Below, one piece after another: positions 17,402 through 26,396 of a DNA stretch of 64,000 nt (its first letter is position 1; the number at the start of each line of letters is the position of its first letter). This DNA comes from Pseudomonas cyclaminis (GTDB taxonomy: Bacteria > Pseudomonadota > Gammaproteobacteria > Pseudomonadales > Pseudomonadaceae): the NCBI RefSeq assembly GCF_015163715.1, contig NZ_JADDUM010000051.1:1-64000 (forward strand), written 5' to 3'. A model generated the notes under the pieces. That model had not been told where the DNA came from. It did no database searches and saw nothing but the letters and a program-made list of their open reading frames with translations. Made by a program: the position numbers and the translations under genes.

Positions 17402-17500
17402 CCCCATCGGGGGCAAAGCCCCCTCCCACACTTTGTTGGGTTCACATAGCGATAGCTGTGAATGCAGTCCAATGTGGGAGGGGGCTTGCCCCCGATGGGG
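17402..17500. repeat. REPIN downstream of pyk
   Basis: Inverted REP arms at 17402-17430 (with one extra A in the core) and 17473-17500 are separated by about 42 bp. It lies between the convergent-side ends of the urea transporter start and the pyk stop. Confidence 0.9.
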
Positions 17501-17512
17501 CCTTTATAAGCG

Positions 17513-18928
17513 CTAAATCAACATCTCGATACGCAGCGAGTTGGTCGAACCCAACTGCCCAAACGGCACCCCCGCCGTAATCACCAAGGTATCCCCGCGC
17601 TGCGCCATCCCTTGGGCCTGGGCAATCTCCAACGCCGTAGAACACACCTCATCCACCTGGCGCAGCCGATCATTGACCACCGAGTGCACGCCCCACGCCA
17701 CGCTCAGCCGTCGTGCCGTGGACAGGTTCGGTGTGAGGTTGAGGATCGGCGCCACTGGCCGTTCCCGCGCCGCGCGCAGGCTGGAGCTGCCGGATTCGCT
17801 GTAGTTCACCAGCACCGCCACCGGCAGGATGCTGCTGATGCGACGGATCGCGCAGCTGATGGCGTCCGACACGGTGGCATCGGCCTTGGGTCGGCTGACG
17901 TCTAGCTGCGCCTGGTAATCCGGGCCGTTTTCCACTTGGCGGATGATCTTGCTCATCATCTGCACGGCTTCCAGCGGGTACTCGCCCGATGCGGTTTCGG
18001 CCGACAGCATCACCGCATCCGCGCCTTCGGCCACGGCGTTGGCCACGTCGGTGACTTCGGCACGGGTCGGCGCCGGTGAGAAGCGCATGGATTCAAGCAT
18101 CTGCGTGGCCACCACCACCGGTTTACCCAGTTGGCGGCAGGTGCTGATGATGTCCTTCTGAATCTGCGGCACGCTTTCGGCGGGTACTTCCACACCCAGG
18201 TCGCCCCGGGCCACCATGATGGCGTCGCTCAGCTCGGCGATTTCCCGCAGCCGCTGCACGGCGGAGGGCTTCTCGATCTTGGCCATCAGGAAGGCCTTGT
18301 CGCCGATCAGCTCACGGGCTTCGCGGATGTCTTCCGGGCGTTGCACGAACGACAGCGCCACCCAGTCCACGCCCAGCTCCAGGCCGAAGCTCAGGTCGCG
18401 CCGGTCCTTGGCGGTCAGTGGGCTCAGCTCCAGCAACGCTTGGGGCACGTTCACACCTTTGCGGTCGGACAGCTCACCGCCATTGAGCACGGTGGTGTCG
18501 ATGGCATCGGCATGCTTGGTGATCACCCGCAGGCGCAGCTTGCCGTCGTCCAGCAGCAAGTCCATGCCCGGTTCCAGGGCTGCGATGATTTCCGGGTGGG
18601 GCAGGTTGACGCGGCGTTGGTCGCCCGCAGTCTCATCCAAGTCCAGGCGCAGTGCCTGGCCACGCACCAGTTGCACCTTGCCCTCGGCAAACCGCCCGAC
18701 CCGCAGCTTCGGCCCTTGCAGGTCCATCAGGATGCCCAGCGGGTAGTTGAGCTGGCGCTCCACCTGGCGAATCCACTGGTAGCGCTGGGCGTGATCGGCG
18801 TGCTCACCGTGGCTGAAGTTGAGGCGGAAGATATTCACCCCGGCCTCCACCAGCTCACGGATGTCATCAATCCCGTCGGTGGCCGGGCCCAGGGTGGCGA
18901 GGATTTTGACTTTTTTGTCAGGCGTCAT
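17513..18928 (-). CDS. Pyruvate kinase
   Basis: A 471-residue pyruvate kinase. It has the N-terminal KVKILATLGPATDG, IFRLNFSHGEHADH, the substrate and metal region MAKIEKPSAVQRL ... DAIMVARGDLGVEVP, and KPVVVATQMLESM. It converts PEP and ADP to pyruvate and ATP. As last gene of the gcl-hyi-glxR-ttuD operon it is placed to convert the PEP derived from glyoxylate, via glycerate, to pyruvate. The ATG at 18928 (MTPDKKVKIL) is chosen over one 15 bases upstream. It overlaps the end of ttuD by 11 bases. This is the paralogue linked to glyoxylate use in pseudomonads (PykF in P. aeruginosa naming). Confidence 0.92.
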   Translation of the reverse strand: MTPDKKVKILATLGPATDGIDDIRELVEAGVNIFRLNFSHGEHADHAQRYQWIRQVERQLNYPLGILMDLQGPKLRVGRFAEGKVQLVRGQALRLDLDETAGDQRRVNLPHPEIIAALEPGMDLLLDDGKLRLRVITKHADAIDTTVLNGGELSDRKGVNVPQALLELSPLTAKDRRDLSFGLELGVDWVALSFVQRPEDIREARELIGDKAFLMAKIEKPSAVQRLREIAELSDAIMVARGDLGVEVPAESVPQIQKDIISTCRQLGKPVVVATQMLESMRFSPAPTRAEVTDVANAVAEGADAVMLSAETASGEYPLEAVQMMSKIIRQVENGPDYQAQLDVSRPKADATVSDAISCAIRRISSILPVAVLVNYSESGSSSLRAARERPVAPILNLTPNLSTARRLSVAWGVHSVVNDRLRQVDEVCSTALEIAQAQGMAQRGDTLVITAGVPFGQLGSTNSLRIEMLI

Positions 18929-20197
18929 GTTTGGCAGTCTCAAGAATCAGAATGGCGCGGAAGTCGTTGACGTTGGTGCGCGTCGGCTCGGTGACGATCA
19001 AATCGTCGAGCGCCGCGAAATAGCCGTAGCCGTTGTTGTTATCCAACTCATCACTGGCATTCAGGCCCAGGGCTTCGGCGCGGCGGTAACTGCACGGCGT
19101 CATGATTGCGCCGGCGTTGTCTTCCGAGCGTCGATGCCGTCGGTGTCGCCCGCCAGGGCATACACGCCGGGCAGGCCTTTGAGGCTGTCGGTCAGGCTCA
19201 GCAGGAATTCCGCGTTACGCCCGCCACGGCCATTGCCGCGCACGGTGACGGTGGTTTCACCGCCGGACAGGATCACGCAGGGCGCCGCCAACGGCTGGCC
19301 GTGCTGCACGATCTGGCGGGCAATGCCCGCGTGCACCTTGGCCACGTCCCGCGCTTCGCCTTCCAGGTCGCCGAGGATCAGCGGGCTGAAGCCGGCCTGG
19401 CGTACTTTCACGGCCACGGCTTCCAGGGATTGCTGGGGGCGGGCGATCAATTGGAAGTGGCTGCGGGCGAGGATCGGGTCGCCGGGCTTGACGGTTTCCG
19501 AGGCCGGGTTTTGCAGCCAACTGCGCACGGATGCAGGCGCGTCGATCCCGTAACGCTTGAGGATTGCCAGGGCTTGTTGCGAGGTGCTCGGGTCGCCGAC
19601 GGTCGGGCCGGAGGCAATCACCGTGGCCTGGTCGCCCGGCACATCGGAGATGGCGTAGGTGTATACCGTTGCTGGCCACGCGGCCTTGGCCAACCGACCG
19701 CCCTTGATCGCCGAGAGGTGCTTGCGCACGCAGTTCATCTCGCCAATGGTCGCGCCGGACTTGAGCAGGGCCTTGTTGATGGTTTGTTTGTCCGCCAGGG
19801 TGATGCCTTCGGCGGGCAGGGCCAGCAAGGCAGAGCCGCCGCCGGAGAGCAGGAAGATCACACGGTCGTCTTCGCCGAGGTTGCTGATCAATGCCAGCAC
19901 GCGCTTGGCCACGGCCAGGCCGGCGGCATCGGGCACGGGGTGGGCGGCTTCGACCACTTCGATTTTCTGGCACGGTGCGCCATGGCCGTAGCGGGTGACC
20001 ACCAGGCCAGTGACGTCGCCCTGCCAGCAGTTCTCGACCACGAGCGCCATGGCGGCAGCGGCCTTGCCGGCGCCGATCACAATCACACGGCCGCTGCGGT
20101 CGGCGGGCAGATAAGGTTCAAGGACTAGCCGGGGGTGGGCGGCGTCGATGGCTGTGGCAAACAGCTCGCGAAGCAGGTGTTGCGGATCGACCGACAT
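18918..20197 (-). pseudogene. ttuD: Glycerate 2-kinase (TtuD/GckA family), one-base frameshift
   Basis: From the ATG at 20197 the frame encodes a MOFRL-family glycerate kinase (VIVIGAGKAAAAMA, LLSGGGSALLALP, CVILSGGETTVTVRGNGRGGRN). It reaches DTDGID and then goes out of frame to a stop at 19100. Adding one base at 19128-19129 (GAC-GGC-TCG instead of GACGCTCG) gives DGSEDNAGAIMTPC and continues to TGA at 18918. The total is about 426 residues, normal for the family. The enzyme phosphorylates glycerate in the glyoxylate pathway. The intact remainder and conserved codon use point to sequence error or a very recent mutation. Confidence 0.88.
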
Positions 20198-20262
20198 AAG
20201 CGGGCTCCCGGGGGGATTCTTGTTTTTAGAGATGCAGCAATTTCAGACTTGGAATGGGAACA

Positions 20263-20294
20263 AATGTGGAAGGGGGCAAGCCTCCTCCCACATT
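20263..20294. repeat. Single REP palindrome between ttuD and glxR
   Basis: A 32-bp imperfect palindrome, aatgtggaagg...cctcccacatt, is a compact REP form without a long spacer. It could shape differential stability of the polycistronic gcl operon mRNA. Confidence 0.85.
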
Positions 20295-20325
20295 GACTGC
20301 ATTTCAGAGTGAGATCTGTGGGGGG

Positions 20326-21215
20326 TTACTTATCGCGAATCGAGAAGTTCGCCATATGCTCCAGCCCCTTGATCAGCGCCGAGTGGTCCCAATTCCCGCC
20401 GCCAATCGCCGTGCAGGTGCTGAACACCTGCTGGGTGCCGGCGGTGTTCGGCAGGTTGATCCCCAGCTCCTTGGCGCCGGCCAGGGCCAGGTTCAGGTCT
20501 TTCTGGTGCAGGTTGATGCGAAAGCCCGGATCGAAGGTGCCCTTGATCATGCGTTCGCCGTGCACTTCCAATATCTTCGACGAGGCAAAGCCCCCCATCA
20601 GCGCTTCACGCACCTTGGCCGGTCGGCGCCGTTTTTCGAGGCGAACAGCAGCGCTTCGGCCACCGCCTGGATGTTCAGCGCAACGATGATCTGGTTGGCC
20701 ACTTTGGCGGTCTGGCCATCGCCATTGCCGCCGACCAGGGTGATGTTCTTGCCCATGCTCTGGAACAGCGGCAGGGCGCGTTCGAACGTCTGCGACTCGC
20801 CGCCGACCATGATGCTCAGGGTGCCGGCCTTGGCGCCGACTTCACCACCGGACACCGGCGCGTCGAGGTACTGCGCACCGGTCTCGTTGATCTTCGCCGC
20901 GAACGCCTTGGTGGCGGTGGGCGAGATCGAACTCATGTCGATCACTACCTTGTTCGGCGAGAGGCCGGCAGCCACGCCGTCGGCGCGGAACAGCACGTCT
21001 TCGACCTGTGGGGTGTCGGGCACCATGACGATGATGAACTCGGCTTCCTGGGCAACTTGCTGCGGATTGGCCAAAGCTACTGCGCCGGCGCTGATCAGTT
21101 CAGCCGGTGCCTTGCCGTGGTGTTCGGAAAGGAACAGTTGGTGACCGGCTTTCTGCAGGTTCGCGGCCATGGGTTGGCCCATGATGCCGGTGCCGATAAA
21201 TCCGATTTTAGCCAT
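20326..21215 (-). pseudogene. glxR: Tartronate semialdehyde reductase, one-base frameshift
   Basis: The N-terminal frame has the Rossmann motif GFIGTGIMGQPMAANL, the segment DAPVSGGEVGAKAGTLSIMVGG of beta-hydroxyacid dehydrogenases, and VGGNGDGQTAKVANQ with the catalytic lysine. It stops at 20598 after KNGADRPRC. Inserting one base near 20620 (GACCCGGCC in place of GACCGGCC) gives KNGADPAKVREALMGGF and continues to 20326, about 296 residues in all. It reduces tartronate semialdehyde to glycerate with NAD(P)H. It is the second frameshifted gene of this operon. Confidence 0.9.
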
Positions 21216-21248
21216 GATGAAATCCTCTTGTTATTACACAGCAGGTCC

Positions 21249-21280
21249 TATGTGGAGGGGGGCTTGCCCCCTCCCACATT
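21249..21280. repeat. Single REP palindrome between glxR and hyi
   Basis: A 32-bp palindrome, tatgtggagg...cctcccacatt, of the same compact form as at 20263. It lies just before glxR in the transcribed direction. Confidence 0.88.
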
Positions 21281-21296
21281 GACTCGATGGTGTTTG

Positions 21297-22079
21297 TTAG
21301 ATCGCGTTGTGAGTTTTGAGCCAACCCAAACCCGCTTCGGTGGTGGTCAACGGCTTGTACTCACAGCCGACCCAACCCTGGTAACCGATGCGGTCCAAAT
21401 GCTCGAACAGGAAGCGATAGTTGATCTCGCCCGTGCCCGGCTCATTGCGCCCAGGGTTGTCCGCCAGTTGGATGTGGTTGATCTCATCCAGGTGCGTGGC
21501 CATGGTCCGGGCCAGGTCGCCTTCCATGATTTGCATGTGGTAGATGTCGTATTGCAGGAACAGGTTGGCACTGCCCACCTGCTCGCGAATGGACAGGGCT
21601 TGCGCCGTGTTGTTCAGGTAGAAACCGGGGATGTCGCGGGTGTTGATCATCTCCATCACCAGCTTGATGCCCGCTGCCTGCAGCTTGTCGGCGGCGTACT
21701 TGAGGTTGGCGACGAAGGTCTTTTCCAGGGTTTCATCATCCACACCCGCGGGACGAATCCCCGCCAGGCAGTTGATCTGGGTATTGCCCAGCACTTGGGC
21801 GTAAGCGATGGCCAGCTTGACCCCGGCGCGGAACTCCTCGACCCGGTCCGGGTGGCACGCCAGGCCGCGTTCGCCCTTGGCCCAGTCACCGGCCGGCAGG
21901 TTGAACAGCACCTGGGTCAGGCCGTTGGCGTCGAGGTTTGCCTTGATCTCAGCCGAGCTGAATTCATACGGGAACAGGTACTCCACACCTTCGAAACCGG
22001 CCTCGGCGGCCGCTTTGAAACGGGCAAGAAAGTCCTGTTCGGTAAACAGCATGGACAGGTTGGCGGCAAAACGCGGCAT
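21297..22079 (-). CDS. hyi: Hydroxypyruvate isomerase
   Basis: A 260-residue TIM-barrel sugar isomerase (xylose isomerase-like AP endonuclease 2 fold). It begins MPRFAANLSMLFTEQDFLARF and carries the family segments FEGVEYLFPYEF, NCLAGIRP, MEMINTRDIPGF, QYDIYHMQIMEGD and GWVGCEYKP. The conserved Glu, Asp, His and Glu metal ligands fall within these. It interconverts hydroxypyruvate and tartronate semialdehyde. The gene follows gcl with a 10-bp gap and is read in the same direction. Confidence 0.92.
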   Translation of the reverse strand: MPRFAANLSMLFTEQDFLARFKAAAEAGFEGVEYLFPYEFSSAEIKANLDANGLTQVLFNLPAGDWAKGERGLACHPDRVEEFRAGVKLAIAYAQVLGNTQINCLAGIRPAGVDDETLEKTFVANLKYAADKLQAAGIKLVMEMINTRDIPGFYLNNTAQALSIREQVGSANLFLQYDIYHMQIMEGDLARTMATHLDEINHIQLADNPGRNEPGTGEINYRFLFEHLDRIGYQGWVGCEYKPLTTTEAGLGWLKTHNAI

Positions 22080-22089
22080 AGGGTTCTCC

Positions 22090-23865
22090 TTAATCGAGCA
22101 GGGAAATGGCAGTCGGCGCATCGTTGCCGACCAGGGCCAGGTCTTCGAATTCATTGACGGCGTTGATCTCGGTGCCCATGGAAATATTGGTCACGCGCTC
22201 CAGGATGATCTCGACGATCACCGGCACCTTGAATTCTTCGATCATTTCCTGGGCTTTGCGCAGCGCCGGTTGGATCTGGCCTGGCTCGAATACGCGCAGG
22301 GCCTTGCAACCCAGGCCTTCGGCGACGGCCACGTGGTCAACGCCATAGCCATTGAGTTCCGGAGCGTTGAGGTTGTCGAAAGACAACTGCACGCAGTAGT
22401 CCATTTCAAACCCGCGCTGTGCCTGACGGATCAAGCCCAGGTAGGAGTTGTTCACCACCACGTGGATGTACGGCAGCTTGAACTGCGCGCCCACGGCCAG
22501 TTCTTCGATCATGAACTGGAAGTCATAGTCGCCCGATAACGCCACCACCTTGCGGCTCGGGTCGGCCTTGACCACGCCCAGCGCAGCCGGAATGGTCCAG
22601 CCCAGCGGGCCGGCCTGGCCGCAGTTGATCCAGTGGCGTGGCTTGTACACATGCAGGAACTGCGCACCGGCAATCTGCGACAGGCCGATGGTGCTGACGT
22701 AGCAGGTGTCTTTGCCGAACACCTGGTTCATCTCTTCGTACACGCGCTGGGGCTTGACCGGCACGTTGTCGAAGTGGGTCTTGCGGTGCAGGGTGGCTTT
22801 ACGCTGCTGGCAGTCATGCAGCCAGGCGCTGCGGTCCTTGAGCTTGCCGGCGGCTTTCCACTCGCGGGCTACTTCGATAAACATCGTCAGTGCCGCACCG
22901 GCGTCGGAAACGATGCCCAGGTCCGGGGTGAACACGCGGCCGATCTGGGTCGGCTCGATGTCCACGTGGATGAACTTGCGGCCTTCGGTGTAGACCTCCA
23001 CCGAACCCGTGTGGCGGTTGGCCCAACGGTTGCCGATGCCCAGCACCACGTCCGACTTGAGCATCGTCGCGTTGCCATAACGGTGGGAGGTTTGCAGGCC
23101 AACCATGCCCACCATCAACGGGTGATCGTCGGCGATGGTGCCCCAGCCCATCAGGGTCGGGATGACCGGGATACCGGTGAGCTCAGCGAATTCCACCAGC
23201 AGTTCGCTGGCATCGGCGTTGATCACGCCACCACCGCTGACCAACAGCGGGCGTTCGGCTGCGTCGAGCAGGGCCAGGGCTTTCTCTACCTGGATGCGTG
23301 TCGCCAATGGCTTGGCCAAGGGCAGCGGCTGGTAGGCGTCGATGTCGAATTCGATCTCGGCCATTTGCACGTCGAACGGCAGGTCGATCAACACGGGGCC
23401 TGGGCGACCGGAGCGCATTTCATAAAAAGCTTTCTGGAACGCGTAGGGCACCTGGCCGGGTTCCAGGACGGTGGTTGCCCACTTGGTCACCGGCTTGACG
23501 ATGCTGGTGATGTCCACGGCCTGGAAGTCTTCCTTGTGCATCCGTGCACGCGGGGCCTGGCCTGTAATGCACAGGATCGGGATCGAGTCGGCCGAGGCGC
23601 TGTACAGGCCGGTGACCATGTCGGTGCCCGCCGGGCCCGAGGTGCCGATGCACACGCCGATATTGCCGGCCTTGGTGCGGGTGTAACCCTCGGCCATGTG
23701 CGAGGCGCCTTCAACGTGGCGAGCAAGGACGTGATCGATGCCACCCACCTTCTGCAAGGCTGAGTACAGCGGGTTGATCGCGGCGCCTGGGATGCCGAAG
23801 GCGGTGTCCACGCCTTCACGACGCATGACGAGGACGGCGGCTTCGATTGCTCTCATTTTGCTCAT
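22090..23865 (-). CDS. gcl: Glyoxylate carboligase
   Basis: A 591-residue thiamine diphosphate enzyme that condenses two glyoxylate molecules to tartronate semialdehyde and CO2. The N-terminal [24 protein letters not shown] is typical. V51 in [13 protein letters not shown] occupies the place of the catalytic glutamate found in other ThDP enzymes, a known hallmark of Gcl. The cofactor motif [15 protein letters not shown]...NNSYLG is present. The ATG at 23865 is preceded by aagaggcacc. It heads the gcl-hyi-glxR-ttuD-pyk operon and is divergent from the GlcG-like gene; two identical palindromes lie between them. Confidence 0.95.
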   Translation of the reverse strand: MSKMRAIEAAVLVMRREGVDTAFGIPGAAINPLYSALQKVGGIDHVLARHVEGASHMAEGYTRTKAGNIGVCIGTSGPAGTDMVTGLYSASADSIPILCITGQAPRARMHKEDFQAVDITSIVKPVTKWATTVLEPGQVPYAFQKAFYEMRSGRPGPVLIDLPFDVQMAEIEFDIDAYQPLPLAKPLATRIQVEKALALLDAAERPLLVSGGGVINADASELLVEFAELTGIPVIPTLMGWGTIADDHPLMVGMVGLQTSHRYGNATMLKSDVVLGIGNRWANRHTGSVEVYTEGRKFIHVDIEPTQIGRVFTPDLGIVSDAGAALTMFIEVAREWKAAGKLKDRSAWLHDCQQRKATLHRKTHFDNVPVKPQRVYEEMNQVFGKDTCYVSTIGLSQIAGAQFLHVYKPRHWINCGQAGPLGWTIPAALGVVKADPSRKVVALSGDYDFQFMIEELAVGAQFKLPYIHVVVNNSYLGLIRQAQRGFEMDYCVQLSFDNLNAPELNGYGVDHVAVAEGLGCKALRVFEPGQIQPALRKAQEMIEEFKVPVIVEIILERVTNISMGTEINAVNEFEDLALVGNDAPTAISLLD

Positions 23866-23891
23866 GTTTTGGTGCCTCTTGCGTTTTGTAA

Positions 23892-23901
23892 TTGTATACA
23901 A
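23892..23901. promoter_or_regulatory. Palindromic operator candidate TTGTATACAA (gcl side)
   Basis: A perfect 10-bp palindrome 27 bp upstream of the gcl start codon. An identical copy sits at 24031-24040, 139 bp away. The form TTGTATACAA resembles FadR-type GntR operators. Which regulator binds is not shown. Confidence 0.6.
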
Positions 23902-24030
23902 GTGGTGTCTGGTCAAAGTGTATTCACGGCGAGCGCCAGAGGTCAATGGATTTTCTTCACCGGCCTTGGCGTTCGTCGGAAGGCATTTTTAGCGGACTTT
24001 TTCGACGTATGGAGACTTTGTGCGAAAATA

Positions 24031-24040
24031 TTGTATACAA
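24031..24040. promoter_or_regulatory. Palindromic operator candidate TTGTATACAA (glcG side)
   Basis: The second exact copy in the gcl/glcG divergent region, about 90 bp upstream of the GlcG-like gene start, in an AT-rich patch. Spacing of about 13 helical turns between the two copies would allow looping by a dimer of dimers (inference). Confidence 0.6.
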
Positions 24041-24131
24041 AAACAAATGCCATTGTGTTCTATTTGTTTGATCGTGCATCTGATCAAACAGATCCAAACC
24101 GCTTTCCCAATAACAAAAGAAGGACGGCACC

Positions 24132-24572
24132 ATGAGCGCTTTAACCTTGAAACTCGCCACCCAACTGGCCGGCCAGGCCCTTGCCGCTGGCCGCACCATT
24201 AGCGCCGCGCCACTGACCATTGCGGTACTCGACAGTGGCGGGCACTTGATCACCCTGCAGCGGGAAGACGGCGCCAGCCTGCTGCGCCCGCAAATCGCCA
24301 TCGGCAAAGCCTGGGGTGCGATTGCCCTGGGCAAGGGCTCACGTTTGCTGGCGCTGGATGCGCAGCAACGGCCGGCGTTTATCGCGGCGTTGAACAGCCT
24401 GGGGCACGGCAGCGTCGTGCCGGCACCGGGTGGCGTGTTGATACGGAATCAGGACGGTGTGGTGCTGGGGGCGATCGGGATCAGCGGGGATACGTCGGAT
24501 ATTGACGAGCAGTGTGCGATTACGGCGATCGAGGGGGTGGGGTTGTTGGCGGATGCGGGGGTGTCAGCTTGA
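24132..24572 (+). CDS. GlcG/HbpS-family protein
   Basis: A 146-residue protein of the DUF336 (GlcG/HbpS/PduO C-terminal) family. It starts MSALTLKLATQLAGQALAAG and contains ISAAPLTIAVLDSGGHLITLQREDGAS and the Gly-rich end GGVLIRNQDGVVLGAIGISGDTSDIDEQCA. Family members bind heme or cobalamin or associate with glycolate oxidation operons. Here it is divergent from gcl, so a link with glyoxylate metabolism is reasonable, but no catalytic role is established. Confidence 0.88.
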   Translation: MSALTLKLATQLAGQALAAGRTISAAPLTIAVLDSGGHLITLQREDGASLLRPQIAIGKAWGAIALGKGSRLLALDAQQRPAFIAALNSLGHGSVVPAPGGVLIRNQDGVVLGAIGISGDTSDIDEQCAITAIEGVGLLADAGVSA

Positions 24573-24592
24573 TTCTCTGCTGACTGTCAGGG

Positions 24593-24671
24593 CCCCATCG
24601 GTAGCAAGCCCTCCCGCAATTTTGACCGTGTTCGCAGTTCAACCTGTGGGAGGGGGCTTGCCCCCGATTGG
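24593..24671. repeat. Degenerate REPIN
   Basis: The left arm (ccccatcggtagcaagccctcccgc) has diverged, while the right arm (tgtgggagggggcttgcccccgat) is canonical. It lies between the ends of the convergent GlcG-like and TetR genes. Confidence 0.8.
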
Positions 24672-24689
24672 CACAGGCACCTCGGTGTA

Positions 24690-25295
24690 TCAGTCCGGCT
24701 CACACCCCTTGAGCACCAACCGAATAATGGTCTGCGCCGCCGCTTCATAATCCGCTTCATCCAGCTTGGCCTTGCCGGTCACCGCCGAGATCTGCCAGTC
24801 AAAATCCGCGTACGTCTGGGTTGCCGCCCAAATGCTGAACATCAAGTGATTGGGGTCAATGGCCGCGATCAAGCCCCGGTCCACCCAGCTCTGGATGCAT
24901 TGGATATTGTGCTTGGCCTGGGCATTGAGCTGTTCAACCTGCTCGGCACTCAGGTGCGGTGCGCCATGCATGATTTCGCTGGCGAACACCTTGGAGGCGA
25001 AGGGCAGGTCGCGGGAGATGCGGATTTTCGAGCGGATGTAGTTGCTCAGCACCACCGAAGGCTCGCCGTCCGGATTGAACGGCGTGGAAGCCGCCAGGAT
25101 CGGCTCGATAATGCTTTCGAGCACCTCGCGGTAGAGGTTGTCCTTGGACTTGAAGTAGTAATAGACGTTGGGCTTGGGCAGCCCGGCCTTGGCGGCAATG
25201 TCGCTGGTTTTGGTCGCGGCGAAGCCCTTGTCGGCAAACTCCTCGCTCGCCGCCCGCAGGATTTTTTCTTTGTTGCGCTCGCGAATGCTGCTCAT
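24690..25295 (-). CDS. TetR-family transcriptional regulator
   Basis: A 201-residue regulator. The N-terminal helix-turn-helix, ATKTSDIAAKAGLPKPNVYYYFKSKDNLY at about residues 24-52, is typical of TetR. The C-terminal part (PHLSAEQVEQLNAQAKHNIQCIQSWVDRGLIAAIDPNHLMFSIWAATQTYADF) resembles the YcdC/RutR-type ligand domain. The ATG at 25295 (MSSIRERNKEK) is preferred to one 54 bases upstream. It lies next to the gcl cluster as in other pseudomonads. Whether it controls gcl is not shown; the TTGTATACAA sites are not a classical RutR sequence. Confidence 0.88.
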   Translation of the reverse strand: MSSIRERNKEKILRAASEEFADKGFAATKTSDIAAKAGLPKPNVYYYFKSKDNLYREVLESIIEPILAASTPFNPDGEPSVVLSNYIRSKIRISRDLPFASKVFASEIMHGAPHLSAEQVEQLNAQAKHNIQCIQSWVDRGLIAAIDPNHLMFSIWAATQTYADFDWQISAVTGKAKLDEADYEAAAQTIIRLVLKGCEPD

Positions 25296-25428
25296 AAACC
25301 AGGAGTTTCCTTGCCAATACCGGCGGTTGCGCATGGTAGCACCGGCCATCCGCGGGCCTCAACAATCTGCCCTTAAAGCCCTGCGCCGCGTTATGCTCGC
25401 GCCATCCCCCTTTAAGGAAGACCGATTC

Positions 25429-26342
25429 ATGGCAGGAAGCAGCTTGTTGGTGTTGATCGACGATATCGCCGCGGTACTCGACGACGTTGCTTGATGACAA
25501 AAATGGCCGCGAAGAAGACCTCAGGCGTGCTGGGTGACGACCTGGCGCTTAACGCCCAGCAGGTCTCCGGCGTGCGTGCCGAGCGGGAAATTCCCGTGGT
25601 GTGGGCGGTGGCCAAGGGCTCGTTCGTCAATAAGCTGATCCTGGTGCCCACCGCACTGCTGATCAGCGCCTTTGCGCCCTGGGCGGTGACGCCGCTGTTG
25701 ATGCTCGGCGGCGCCTACCTGTGTTTCGAAGGCTTCGAGAAACTCGCCCACAAACTCCTCCACAGCAAAGCCGAAGACCAGGCCCAACACGCGCAATTGG
25801 CCGACGCCGTAGCGGACCCGGCGACCGATCTGGTGGCGTTCGAGAAGGACAAGATCAAAGGCGCGATCCGCACCGACTTCATCCTCTCCGCCGAAATCAT
25901 CGCCATTACCCTAGGTATCGTGGCCGACGCGCAACTGACGCAACAAGTGATCGTGCTGTCGGGCATCGCCATTGTCATGACCGTAGGCGTCTACGGGCTG
26001 GTAGCCGGTATCGTCAAGCTGGACGACCTGGGCCTGTGGCTCACCCAGAAGCCTGGCCAGGTGGCGCGCAGCATTGGCGGCGCGATCCTGAGTGCGGCGC
26101 CGTACATGATGAAAAGCCTGTCGGTGATCGGTACGGCGGCGATGTTTATGGTCGGTGGCGGCATTCTTACCCATGGCGTGCCGGTGGTGCATCACTGGAT
26201 TGAATCGGTGAGTCAGAGCGCGGGTGCAGTGGCGTGGTTGATGCCGACGCTGCTCAATGCGGTGGCGGGGATTGTTGCGGGGGCTGTGGTGTTGGCGCTG
26301 GTCAGTGTGGTCGGCAAAGTCTGGAAAGCAATCAAGGCTTAA
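25429..26342 (+). pseudogene. YedI/DUF808 membrane protein, one-base frameshift
   Basis: A first frame from the ATG at 25429 reads [21 protein letters not shown] and ends in TGA at 25492. This is the conserved start of DUF808 (YedI) proteins. The rest of the family sequence ([26 protein letters not shown] and onward, with several membrane helices) follows in the next frame, ending at 26342. Adding one base near 25490 (GTTGC-N-TTGATG) joins them into about 304 residues. An internal ATG at 25500 (MTKMAAKK is read from 25494) could still give a shortened protein. The function is unknown. It is convergent with mlaA across a shared terminator. Confidence 0.85.
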
Positions 26343-26353
26343 ATCGCAGACAT

Positions 26354-26385
26354 AAAAAAGGCCATTCACTCGAATGGCCTTTTTT
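26354..26385. terminator. Bidirectional intrinsic terminator
   Basis: The 14-bp arms AAAAAAGGCCATTC (26354-26367) and GAATGGCCTTTTTT (26372-26385) flank the loop ACTC. They serve both the plus-strand yedI gene and the minus-strand mlaA gene. Confidence 0.93.
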
Positions 26386-26396
26386 GTGGGCTTTGT

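Noticed and set aside
23866..24131. RutR-type operator for the neighbouring TetR protein
   Set aside because: Only a half-site-like TGGTCAAA is present; the full RutR consensus with two inverted halves is not seen.
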